Shown: one piece after another, positions 7,598 through 15,100 of the stretch | Layout: every line of letters begins with the position of its first letter | Numbering within the stretch: the first letter of the stretch is position 1 | Assembly (NCBI GenBank): GCA_905480285.1 | Contig: CAJQPT010000033.1 | Coordinates: 1-53,952 of the forward strand | From: an uncultured bacterium | GTDB lineage: Bacteria; Planctomycetota; UBA1135; GCA-002686595 | DNA length: 53,952 bases | Reading direction: 5' to 3' | Made by a program: the position numbers and the translations under genes | Notes under the pieces: model-generated | Told to the model about the DNA's origin: nothing | What the model saw: the letters and a program-made list of their open reading frames with translations, nothing else | Database searches by the model: none

Positions 7598-8362
7598 ATG
7601 AACGATCAGCAGGCACAGTCCCCGCTCGCCGGCCGGCGCGCGGTGGTCACCGGCGCCTCGTCCGGGATCGGACGGGCCACCGCCCGGGCCCTCTCGGCCG
7701 CCGGCGCCAGCGTCCACCTGGTCGCGCGCCGGGAGGACCGGCTGCGTGAGCTGGCCGAGGAGCTTGGCCCGGGGACCACCTGCGCCGCAGCCGACGTCCG
7801 TGACGCGGCGGCGGTGGCCGAGGTCTTCGCTGACCAGGCCTTCGATCTCGTCGTCGCCAACGCCGGACTTGGGCGGGGCGTCGCGCCGCTCCATGAGGGC
7901 GACACGGACGACTGGGCCGACATGATCGACACCAACGTCAAAGGGGTTCTTCACACCGCCCGCGCGGCCCTCCCCGCCCTGCGCGCCGCCGGTCGCGGAG
8001 ACCTCGTCGTGCTCGGTAGCGTGGCCGGTCGCCAGGTCTACCCGGGCGGCAACGTCTACAACGCCTCCAAGCACGCGGTCCGCGCCATCTACGAGGCGCT
8101 GCGGCTGGACGAGTTCGGCTCTGGCGTCCGCTTCACCACGGTCGACCCCGGCCTCGTCGAGACCGAGTTCAGCCTCGTCCGCCTAGGCGACCAGGAGGCC
8201 GCAGATCGCGTCTACGATGGGATGACGCCCCTCACGCCCGAGGACGTCGCCGACGCGATCTGCTACGCCGTCACCCGCCCGCCCCACGTCAACATCGGTG
8301 AGATCGTCCTCTGGCCCACGGAACAGGCCAGCACCCGCGACGTTCACCGCAGCGGCCACTGA
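7598..8362 (+). CDS. Short-chain dehydrogenase/reductase (YdfG-like)
   Basis: 254 residues, standard for classical SDRs. It shows the cofactor loop TGASSGIG (about 19-26), VARRED after strand 2 (the paired arginines favour NADP), the NAG motif (about 88-90), and the catalytic Ser in LGSVAG with YNASKH supplying Tyr and Lys. The PGLVETEF stretch after the active site is typical of the YdfG/serine-3-dehydrogenase group, which oxidises 3-hydroxy acids such as serine or 3-hydroxypropionate. The substrate is inferred. A -10-like element lies six bases before the ATG. The S1-domain gene follows 28 bases downstream. Confidence 0.92.
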   Translation: MNDQQAQSPLAGRRAVVTGASSGIGRATARALSAAGASVHLVARREDRLRELAEELGPGTTCAAADVRDAAAVAEVFADQAFDLVVANAGLGRGVAPLHEGDTDDWADMIDTNVKGVLHTARAALPALRAAGRGDLVVLGSVAGRQVYPGGNVYNASKHAVRAIYEALRLDEFGSGVRFTTVDPGLVETEFSLVRLGDQEAADRVYDGMTPLTPEDVADAICYAVTRPPHVNIGEIVLWPTEQASTRDVHRSGH

Positions 8363-8390
8363 GCCGACCCGAAAGAAAGAGAATCCAGAA

Positions 8391-9593
8391 ATGTCCCAAG
8401 ACTCGCTCGACAAGGAAATCCAGGCCGCTCTCGACGGCGTCGACCTCCAGGCCCTCGGAAGCTCTCCCGACGAGGACGGCATGGACTCAGGCTCCAAGGC
8501 TGGCCGCGGCAAGGACGACCTCATGCCCGGTACCGTCGCCGGAGTCAGCGGTGACGACGTCATTGTGGACCTCGGCCCGCGCATGCAGGGCGTCTGCCCC
8601 CTGGCCGAATTCGACGCGAAGCCCGAGGTCGGCGAGCGCTTTCGCTTCATGCTCCGCGGACGGGAGGACGACCTATGGCTCCTCTCCATGCGTGCCGCCA
8701 AGGAGCTCGCGGCCTGGGAGCAGCTCGAGGTTGGATCCCGGACCAAGGCCCGCGTGACCGGGCAGAACCAGGGTGGCTTGACCCTGAAGATCGGCGCCCA
8801 CGAGGCCTTCATGCCCATGAGCCAGGTCTCCGTTCGCAGGGACGTCGAGGGCTCCGAGATGCTCGGGCAGACCCTGGTTTGCGAGGTGATGGAGATCGAT
8901 CGCTCCCGAAACCGCGTCCTGCTCTCTCGCAGGCGCGTCGAGGAGAGCGAGCGCATGGAGGCGATCGCCGAGAAGGTCGGCGGCCTCGAGCCGGGCGCGA
9001 AGATGTCGGGCAAGGTCATGCGGATCGAACCGTTCGGCGCCTTCGTCGACATCGGCGGCATCGAAGGCATGGTCCACGTCAGCCAGATCTCGCGTCAGCG
9101 AGTCGAGAAGATCGACGAGGTCCTGAAGGTGGGCCAGCAGGTCGACGTGATGGTCCTTGAGCTCAAGGAGGGCGGTAAGAAGATCTCCCTCGGCATGAAG
9201 CAGCTCGAGCCGGATCCCTGGGACGAGGTCCCCCACAAGCTCAACATTGACGGGCAAGTCACCGGCAAGGTCACCCGCCTGATGGACTTCGGCGCCTTCG
9301 TCGAGGTGCTCCCAGGCGTCGAGGGGCTGCTGCACATCTCGCAGATCTCCACCGAACGAGTGGTCAACCTCCAGAAGGTCCTCACCATCGGGGAGGAGGT
9401 GACGGTCCGCGTCACTTCCATCGACCCGGGGGCCCAGCGCATCAGCCTCTCGCGACTTGACCCGCGCGGCGCTCAGATCGGGTCGGAGGACTCGGTGGAC
9501 ACCTCGACCATCCAGCAGGCGCTCAACAGCTCCCGCGGTAACCTCGGGACGAACCTCGGGGACATCTTCAAGAAGGCCCTCGGCGACAGCTGA
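8391..9593 (+). CDS. S1 RNA-binding domain protein, ribosomal S1-like
   Basis: 400 residues from ATG 8391; a purine-rich GAAAGAAAGAGAA stretch 10-20 bases upstream supports this start over upstream in-frame codons. Four S1 (OB-fold) domains follow in order: a degenerate one at about 43-105, then about 112-185, 198-270 and 285-358. The last two are canonical, with GAFVDI/GAFVEV and HVSQIS/HISQIS motifs. A short acidic start and a tail with a NLGDIFKKALG ending complete it. Bacterial S1 binds mRNA on the 30S subunit; four-domain versions are common in lineages with reduced S1. Ends 4 bases from the convergent CheC-like gene. Confidence 0.88.
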   Translation: MSQDSLDKEIQAALDGVDLQALGSSPDEDGMDSGSKAGRGKDDLMPGTVAGVSGDDVIVDLGPRMQGVCPLAEFDAKPEVGERFRFMLRGREDDLWLLSMRAAKELAAWEQLEVGSRTKARVTGQNQGGLTLKIGAHEAFMPMSQVSVRRDVEGSEMLGQTLVCEVMEIDRSRNRVLLSRRRVEESERMEAIAEKVGGLEPGAKMSGKVMRIEPFGAFVDIGGIEGMVHVSQISRQRVEKIDEVLKVGQQVDVMVLELKEGGKKISLGMKQLEPDPWDEVPHKLNIDGQVTGKVTRLMDFGAFVEVLPGVEGLLHISQISTERVVNLQKVLTIGEEVTVRVTSIDPGAQRISLSRLDPRGAQIGSEDSVDTSTIQQALNSSRGNLGTNLGDIFKKALGDS

Positions 9594-9597
9594 GCGA

Positions 9598-10188
9598 TCA
9601 GGCGCCGACGTTCATCGCGAGCCTCGGCAGCACCAGCACCGCCTGAACGGGGGCCGCGTCCCCCATGCGGAGTGATGCGCGGCCCACAAGCAGCCGCGCT
9701 CCCTCCTTGTAATCCAGCCGCGGCGGGACCGCGGGCGGGACCCCCTGGCAGCCCTCGAACTCCACCCGGGCCTCCGGCAGACCCAGGGCTTCTGCCGCGG
9801 ACTGGATCGCCCCGGCCACGAACGCCCCGACCTCGAGGATCGCCTCGCGCAGGGGCCCATCGACCTCGCCCCGCTCCTGGAGCTCAGCGATTTGCGCCGG
9901 CCCCGCCATCATGAGGTTGCCACCCAGTGAGATGGACTCTGCGAGGGGGATCATCAGCGCGCCGTGCTCGACGCCGCCGCCCATCACGAGGGCGAACCGG
10001 AACGAGATGTTTACCCCCTCGTGGGACGAGGGGCGGTCGCTCCGCTCCTCGAAGGTGATCTCGCTGATCTCGATCTCGCGATCGCAGAGCATCGAGAGGT
10101 CCCCGCCGATACGCCGGAACATCTCACCGATGCCAAGGTTCTTTTCGGTCGTGCTGATCGTGCCCACGAGGGAGCCTTCGTCGTGCAC
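9598..10188 (-). CDS. CheC/CheX/FliY-like domain protein
   Basis: 196 residues from GTG 10188. The central part (about 60-140) resembles the CheC/FliY fold: GALMIPLAESISLGGNLMMAG and then LREAILEVGAFVAGAIQSAAEALG, which aligns with the signature helix ExxN of CheY-P phosphatases. The glutamate (119) is present, but the asparagine position is Ala122, so phosphatase activity is doubtful. No flagellar or chemotaxis gene lies nearby. It could be a non-catalytic member of the fold, perhaps a partner of a response regulator. panB ends 89 bases upstream on the same strand. Family assignment rests on pattern only. Confidence 0.55.
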   Translation of the reverse strand: MHDEGSLVGTISTTEKNLGIGEMFRRIGGDLSMLCDREIEISEITFEERSDRPSSHEGVNISFRFALVMGGGVEHGALMIPLAESISLGGNLMMAGPAQIAELQERGEVDGPLREAILEVGAFVAGAIQSAAEALGLPEARVEFEGCQGVPPAVPPRLDYKEGARLLVGRASLRMGDAAPVQAVLVLPRLAMNVGA

Positions 10189-10277
10189 ACCCGCGGATCT
10201 GAAGAGTCACCCGCACACTGCGGCGCCGCGCGCCCGAGCGGTCCCACCTTGATCCACCGCCACGACCCGGGGGCTAC

Positions 10278-11123
10278 CTAGTAGGACTCATCTTCGCTCG
10301 GAAAGTCGCGCCCGCGAACGTCCGCCGAGAAGCGCTCGAAGGCGCTCCGCATCTCGTCTGCGAAGTTGCCGTAGCGTCTCACGAAGCGCGGGTTGAAGCG
10401 CGTGCAGATCCCGAGCATGTCATGGCTCACGAGGATCTGGCCGTCGCAGCCGCCGCCTGCACCGATACCGATCACCGGCACGCTCACACTCTCGGTGACC
10501 TCCTGGGCGAGGGCCGCGGGAACCTTCTCGAGGACGATGGAGAAGACGCCCGCCTGCTCGAGCAGCTTGGCGTCTCGGCGCAGCTCGTCGGCCTCCTTGT
10601 CGTCCGTCGCCCGCACCTGGTACGTCCCGAACTTGTGAATCGACTGGGGCGTCAGCCCCAGGTGCCCCATCACCGGGATGCCCACGTCCACGATGCGGCG
10701 GACCGTCTCTGCGACGACCCGGCCGCCCTCCAGCTTGACCGCCTCGGCCCCCGCCTCCTTCACCATCCGGCCGGCGTTCCGCAGAGCCTCATCCGAGTTG
10801 ACCTGGTAGGACATGAACGGGAGGTCGGCCACGACGAGCGCCCGCTCGACCCCGCGGCGGACCAGGGACGCGTGGTAGACCATGTGCTCCATGGTCACCG
10901 TCACCGTCGTCTCCAGGCCCTGCATGACGGTCGACACCGAGTCCCCGACGAGTATGAGGTCGACGCCCGCCTGATCCAGGAGCTGGGCCATGGTGTAGTC
11001 GTAGGCCGTCAGGGCCGCGATCGGCGTGCCGGCCTCCTTCATCTGGGTCAACAGGTTGGTCGTGACCTTGCGGCCAGTGAACTCCGTCGACTCCGAGTTG
11101 CCGTGTTCCGGGTGCTGGGACAT
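10278..11123 (-). CDS. panB: 3-methyl-2-oxobutanoate hydroxymethyltransferase (PanB)
   Basis: 281 residues. It transfers a hydroxymethyl group from 5,10-methylene-tetrahydrofolate to 2-oxoisovalerate, giving ketopantoate in pantothenate/CoA synthesis; it works as a cytoplasmic decamer. Signatures: LTAYDYTMAQLLDQAG, LVGDSVSTVMQG (metal-binding Asp), VVADLPFMSYQ, AEAVKLEGG, VMGHLGLTPQS, VIGIGAGGGCDGQILVSHDMLG. The active-site glutamate lies in VLEKVPAALA. The first 20 residues are an unconserved polar extension. No panC or panD is in the window. A GGTACAAC box (11131-11138) lies 7 bases before the ATG. Confidence 0.97.
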   Translation of the reverse strand: MSQHPEHGNSESTEFTGRKVTTNLLTQMKEAGTPIAALTAYDYTMAQLLDQAGVDLILVGDSVSTVMQGLETTVTVTMEHMVYHASLVRRGVERALVVADLPFMSYQVNSDEALRNAGRMVKEAGAEAVKLEGGRVVAETVRRIVDVGIPVMGHLGLTPQSIHKFGTYQVRATDDKEADELRRDAKLLEQAGVFSIVLEKVPAALAQEVTESVSVPVIGIGAGGGCDGQILVSHDMLGICTRFNPRFVRRYGNFADEMRSAFERFSADVRGRDFPSEDESY

Positions 11124-11130
11124 GGACGAG

Positions 11131-11138
11131 GTTGTACC
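11131..11138 (-). promoter_or_regulatory. Weak -10-like element before panB
   Basis: On the minus strand GGTACAAC ends 7 bases before the panB ATG. The last base is C rather than T, so it is a poorer match than the other SCTANNNT boxes. The upstream FAD gene ends 49 bases away, so panB may instead be read from that transcript. Confidence 0.25.
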
Positions 11139-11172
11139 AACTGAGGGCAGGGAGCGGCGCCGCTCGGTGCCA

Positions 11173-12837
11173 TCAGCGGGCCGGGCTCGTCCCGGAACGG
11201 TGACCGCCGGCCACCGCAGCCCGAGCCGCGCGGGCCCCGTCGATGGCGGCGCTCATGATCCCGCCCGCGTAACCGGCGCCCTCGCCTGCCGGAAAGAGGT
11301 TGGAGAAGCCCTGCGCCCTGAAGGCGGTCCGATCCCGCGGGAGCCGCACCGGCCCGGAGCTGCGGGTCTCGATCCCCACGAGCAGGCCCTGATCCCCCGC
11401 GAAACCAGGGATGGCCCGCTCGAACCGGTCGAGCGCCCCAGCGATGGCCTCTCGCACCAGCCCGGGCAGCAGCGAATCCAGGCGCGCAGCGGTCGCGCCG
11501 AAGCCATAGCTGGTCCGCAGCTCCCCCGAGGATCGGCGCCTATCCAGGAAGTCGGAGGCCCGCTGCGCTGGCGCGGCGTAGGTTCCCCCACCCGCGTCGA
11601 AGAAGCGGCGCTCAAGCTCACGCTGGAGCTCGACGCCGGCGAGCGGTCCGCGATGCCCCAAGGCCTCCACGGCCGCCGGCTCGAGGGTCGTCACCAGCGC
11701 CGCGTTCGCCCACCGGGAGGAGTGCCGCGAGTTGCTCATGCCGTTGGTGCAGAGCCCGCCCGGCTCGCTGACGCTGGCCACGATCCGCCCACCCGGGCAC
11801 ATGCAGAAAGAATGGGCCGGCACCTCGGCACGGCTCTGGAGGTTGTACGAGGCCGGGCCGAGGACCTCGCCCCGGGGATCGGGGCCGTAGCGTCCACGGG
11901 TGATGAGCTCCTGGGGGTGCTCGATGCGGACCCCGACCTGGAAGGGCTTCGCCTCCATCGCGACGCCGGCCTCGGCGAGCCAGGCCCAGGTGTCGCGCGC
12001 GCTGTGCCCGATGCAGAGCACCAGGGCGTCCAGCTCGATCGCGCCGTCGGTGGTGAGCAGCGCGCGCACGGACCTCCCATCTGCGCCGTCGCTCGCCTCC
12101 ACTCCGGTGGCCCGGACCCCGTAGCAAAAGCGGACCCCGAGCTCCTCGAGCCGGCGCCGGAGCCGGGGCAGCATCCGGTGCAGCACGTCCGTCCCGATGT
12201 GCGCGCGAGCGTCAAAGGCGATGTCCGCCGGCGCCCCCGCCTGCACGAGCTCATCGATCACAGCCGTCTCGAGCGGGTCCGACACCCGCGTGTAGAGCTT
12301 GCCGTCGGAGTACGTCCCCGCGCCGCCATCGCCAAACAGCAGGTTGTTGTCTGGATCCGGGGCCGCGCCTCGGTGGAAGGCCACCACCTTGCGGCCGCGT
12401 CGCTCGATGGCCTCCCCGCGCTCGACAAGGGTCACTTCAGCGCCGGAGAGGGCCCCCGCCAGAGCCGCGAAGAGCCCGCCTGGCCCGGCCCCCACGACGA
12501 CGAGGCGCGACCCCGGCTCACCCTCGACGGCGAGGCCCTCGGGGCTCGGGGTCGCCGCCACCTTCCCGGAGCGAATCAGGCGTCGGAGCCGCGGGGTCTT
12601 CGGCCGATCCGGAACCACCAGATCGACCTGACAGACGAAGTGCAGGTCCCGCCCGCGTCCACGGGCGTCGATCGAGCGCCGCGCGAACCGCTGTCCACGC
12701 ACGGCCTCGGGCTCGATCCCAAGGGCCCTGGCGGCCCTCGCCAGGACCTCCCCGTCTCCCTCGTCGAGCTCCTGCCGGAGCCCGGAGACCCTCCATGAGG
12801 CCAAACCCCGCCCTTGCTGCTCTACCCCGTTGGCCAT
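11173..12837 (-). CDS. FAD-dependent dehydrogenase-like flavoprotein (COG2509 type)
   Basis: 554 residues from ATG 12837; an in-frame codon at 12954 is rejected because it would run into the divergent gene's leader. After an N-terminal region of about 95 residues (ARALGIEPEAV, VDLVVPD) comes the FAD-binding VVVGAGPGGLFAALAG. Then NNLLFGDGGAGTYSDGKLYTR, LVLCIGHSARD, HSFCMCPGGRIV, GLCTNGMSNSRH and a C-terminal second FAD block GLLVGIETRSSGPVRLPRD / NLFPAGEGAGYAGGIMSAA. These blocks define the NAD(FAD)-utilizing dehydrogenase family COG2509. The reaction is not known. It precedes panB by 49 bases on the same strand. Confidence 0.88.
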   Translation of the reverse strand: MANGVEQQGRGLASWRVSGLRQELDEGDGEVLARAARALGIEPEAVRGQRFARRSIDARGRGRDLHFVCQVDLVVPDRPKTPRLRRLIRSGKVAATPSPEGLAVEGEPGSRLVVVGAGPGGLFAALAGALSGAEVTLVERGEAIERRGRKVVAFHRGAAPDPDNNLLFGDGGAGTYSDGKLYTRVSDPLETAVIDELVQAGAPADIAFDARAHIGTDVLHRMLPRLRRRLEELGVRFCYGVRATGVEASDGADGRSVRALLTTDGAIELDALVLCIGHSARDTWAWLAEAGVAMEAKPFQVGVRIEHPQELITRGRYGPDPRGEVLGPASYNLQSRAEVPAHSFCMCPGGRIVASVSEPGGLCTNGMSNSRHSSRWANAALVTTLEPAAVEALGHRGPLAGVELQRELERRFFDAGGGTYAAPAQRASDFLDRRRSSGELRTSYGFGATAARLDSLLPGLVREAIAGALDRFERAIPGFAGDQGLLVGIETRSSGPVRLPRDRTAFRAQGFSNLFPAGEGAGYAGGIMSAAIDGARAARAAVAGGHRSGTSPAR

Positions 12838-12900
12838 GCTGTTCCGTCCGCGGGCAAGTCTAAGGCCCCAGCCGCGCCAGTCGCAGGGCAGTTCGCTCCG

Positions 12901-12908
12901 TTTAGAGT
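12901..12908 (+). promoter_or_regulatory. -10-like element TTTAGAGT in the divergent region
   Basis: TAGAGT (12903-12908) matches TANNNT and would give a leader of about 100 bases to the lipoprotein ATG at 13011. On the opposite strand CCTTAGACT (12857-12865) could serve the flavoprotein gene, 19 bases before its ATG. No clear -35 boxes. Confidence 0.3.
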
Positions 12909-13010
12909 CCTGCTTGGGCCCCCAGCAGCCGATGCTCCGGCATGGCACGGGCATCCCTCGCGCTCGGTCTCCGCTCGTCCTCTACCCCGGCACCCTCAGC
13001 CCACCCGTCG

Positions 13011-13547
13011 ATGAAGCACGTCCTCCAAGCTGCCCTTCTCGCGTGCCTCGCTGTCCCCTTCGCGGGGTGCCACAGCGTCTCCCCCGCCCTCATGGTCCCC
13101 GAGCAGGTGACCATCGAACAGAGCATCGGTGGGAGCGCCCAGGTCATGGCCAGGGGATCGGAGAAGCAGGGGCTGTTCGGACCCAGCATCGTCGACGACG
13201 AGGGCCTCGAGGCGGCGGTCACCGAGGCGCTGCTCGGCTGCGGACTCTTCGATGAGATCTCCACCTCAGGTCCAAGCCAGCACCTCGTCGAGGTCAGCGT
13301 CGAGGAGTTTGTCGCCCCCGAGGTGGGGTTCGACACGGCCTGCGAGGTGACCGTCCGCTGGCGGCTGAAGAGCGGGGACGGCTCGTCCACCTACTGGGCC
13401 AAGTCGATCACCACGTCCGCCTCGATGAACTCCTATGAAGAGATGGACTCCAGCCTCAGGCCCCAGCTCGTGATGGAGAAGGCGATGCGGGAGAACCTGG
13501 CCGCCGGGATCCGCGCGCTGTCCGCGGCCGCGCCGAAGGCGCCGTGA
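13011..13547 (+). CDS. Lipoprotein of unknown function
   Basis: 178 residues from ATG 13011. The signal peptide MKHVLQAALLACLAVPFAGC ends in a lipobox-like FAGC, so Cys20 is the expected lipidation site. The mature part has EQSIGGSAQV at its start, then an AVTEALLGCGLFDEI helix followed by beta-strand-rich sequence. This arrangement resembles small outer-membrane lipoproteins of the YajG/LptE-like kind, but I do not recognise a specific family. Its last four bases overlap the next gene (GTGA), so the two are translationally coupled. Confidence 0.75.
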   Translation: MKHVLQAALLACLAVPFAGCHSVSPALMVPEQVTIEQSIGGSAQVMARGSEKQGLFGPSIVDDEGLEAAVTEALLGCGLFDEISTSGPSQHLVEVSVEEFVAPEVGFDTACEVTVRWRLKSGDGSSTYWAKSITTSASMNSYEEMDSSLRPQLVMEKAMRENLAAGIRALSAAAPKAP

Positions 13548-15031
13548 GCGCCGGCGACTCGGACCCGGATGCCCAGGGCTCGACCCCCGAAGAAAAGGTG
13601 GGCGAAGAGAAGGTGGGCGAAGAAGAAGTGGCCGAGGAGGTCGTCCAGCTCCCCCCCCTCGATCCGCGCGGTCAGCTCCGCGCCCTGCTCGATGCGCCGG
13701 ACCGGGATCGCTGCCCGGGCGCGCGCCCCGTCGTCTCTGTGCACACCGAGGATGACCCGGACTTCATCGCGGAGGTGAACCAGCGCTGCGTGTCGGCACC
13801 GCGCCTCGTCCGGCGCGGCGCGTTCCACGGTGACTGGGCCGAGCTCCACGACGAGGACGGCTTCTTCCCCCGCGACCCCCTGCCGGCTCTCGCGGAGCGC
13901 TGGGAGCAAGCCCGCCCGATCATCCTGCACGATGCGCTGGATGACGACCTGCTCGACGAGGTCGACACGGATCGCTGGTCGGATGCCCTTCGAGAGCGCG
14001 GCGGGCTCGCCGACTTCCTCAAGGGGCGGACCTCCGACCTCGCGCCGGAATATCGCGTCCAGGGACCGCGCCAGCCGTCGGTCGCGGATGAGCGCGACAT
14101 CGAAGGCGCCAGGATCTCGTGGCGGGCCCCGAAGGGGCGCCCGACCCGCGGGCCCGAAGCCATCGACGACCTCTGGGCCAAGACCCAGCGCCTCTCCACC
14201 CACGCGGACGACCGCTCCCTCCGGCTACGCCTGTCCTTCGGTGATGAGGTCGAAGCCGACGCCAGCCGGGACATGGCGCGTCACCGCGCCGTGAGCGAGC
14301 TGGCGAACCGCCTGATCCCCGAGGTGGCCGCGCTCAACGCTGACCGGGAGCTCACGGGCCTGGTGACCGAGTGGATCCGGGGCAAGCCGCTCCTGACCCA
14401 GGCTATCGCATACTGGAACGCACCCAACGGCGGCGCACGCTTCCACCACGACGCCTTCGACGAGCCCTCCGACGGACGGCAGCGCGGGGTCCTGTACGCG
14501 CAGCTGACGGGCGCGACCGCCTGGATCGCCGTCTCCACCGACGACCTGCTGCGGCGTGCGCTGGAGTTCGCCGAGCTCCTCCAGGAAGGGGAGTTCCCCT
14601 GGGTACGAGAGCACATCGCGCCGGGCGAGGGTCGCCTCGAGTCCTGGCTGGATCTCCTCCATCAGCCAGAGCGCGCGCGGACGGAGCTCGGGGCGCCTGG
14701 AGGAGGGTTGCTCGGGCCCCTGATCGACCAGGGGCCGGAATTCACCTCGCTCCTTGCCGACGCCGGCCACGGGTTCGTGGTCGCCGCAGGAGACGTGATC
14801 CTGCTCCCCAACCACGGCCTCGGACAGACCTGTATGCACTCCGTCTTCTGCGCGAGCGAGGAGGAGGCCTTCAGCCTGTCTCTCGCCATCCGGGGGCAGG
14901 AGCGCACGGACAAGTCAGGAAATCGCAGGGGCAGCGCACGGCGAAGGGGCCGCCGATCCCGGGGGACCCCTGGGGCCGGCAGCCGGAGGGGCGGCCGCGG
15001 CTCTCGTCCCGGATCGAGCCGGCGGCGATGA
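13544..15031 (+). CDS. Possible JmjC/cupin-fold oxygenase-like protein with Arg/Gly-rich tail
   Basis: 495 residues; GTG 13544 overlaps the lipoprotein stop by four bases. The N-terminus holds an acidic repeat (three five-residue units of KVGEE type, residues 18-32). The core has GGARFHHDAFDE (298-307), giving an HxD pair (His301, Asp303), then YAQLTGATAWIAVS, GFVVAAGDVILLPNHG and TCMHSVF with His432. HxD plus a distal His within a jelly-roll-like pattern is what Fe(II)/2-oxoglutarate JmjC or cupin_8 hydroxylases show, but the match is not strong enough to name an enzyme. The last 40 residues are almost only Arg, Gly, Ser and Pro, suggesting nucleic-acid binding. Function unknown. Confidence 0.7.
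   Translation: MSAGDSDPDAQGSTPEEKVGEEKVGEEEVAEEVVQLPPLDPRGQLRALLDAPDRDRCPGARPVVSVHTEDDPDFIAEVNQRCVSAPRLVRRGAFHGDWAELHDEDGFFPRDPLPALAERWEQARPIILHDALDDDLLDEVDTDRWSDALRERGGLADFLKGRTSDLAPEYRVQGPRQPSVADERDIEGARISWRAPKGRPTRGPEAIDDLWAKTQRLSTHADDRSLRLRLSFGDEVEADASRDMARHRAVSELANRLIPEVAALNADRELTGLVTEWIRGKPLLTQAIAYWNAPNGGARFHHDAFDEPSDGRQRGVLYAQLTGATAWIAVSTDDLLRRALEFAELLQEGEFPWVREHIAPGEGRLESWLDLLHQPERARTELGAPGGGLLGPLIDQGPEFTSLLADAGHGFVVAAGDVILLPNHGLGQTCMHSVFCASEEEAFSLSLAIRGQERTDKSGNRRGSARRRGRRSRGTPGAGSRRGGRGSRPGSSRRR
13595..13639 (+). repeat. In-frame 15-bp minisatellite (KVGEE type)
   Basis: Three 15-base units (13595-13609, 13610-13624, 13625-13639); the first two differ at one base, the third is diverged. 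They encode KVGEE, KVGEE, EVAEE in the N-terminal acidic segment of the oxygenase-like protein. Confidence 0.9.
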
Positions 15032-15080
15032 ACACGATCGAGCCTCGACTCCGCGCCCACCAGCGGTCGATTCCTCCACT

Positions 15081-15089
15081 GGTTATCCT
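15081..15089 (+). promoter_or_regulatory. Putative -10 element GGTTATCCT
   Basis: TATCCT (15084-15089) lies 11 bases before the methyltransferase ATG at 15101. There is no Shine-Dalgarno sequence in the interval. Confidence 0.35.
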
Positions 15090-15100
15090 GGCTCCCCCGA

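Noticed and set aside
11026-12798. 590-codon plus-strand frame over the flavoprotein gene
   Set aside because: The minus strand carries intact FAD-binding motifs; the plus translation is low complexity without a family pattern.
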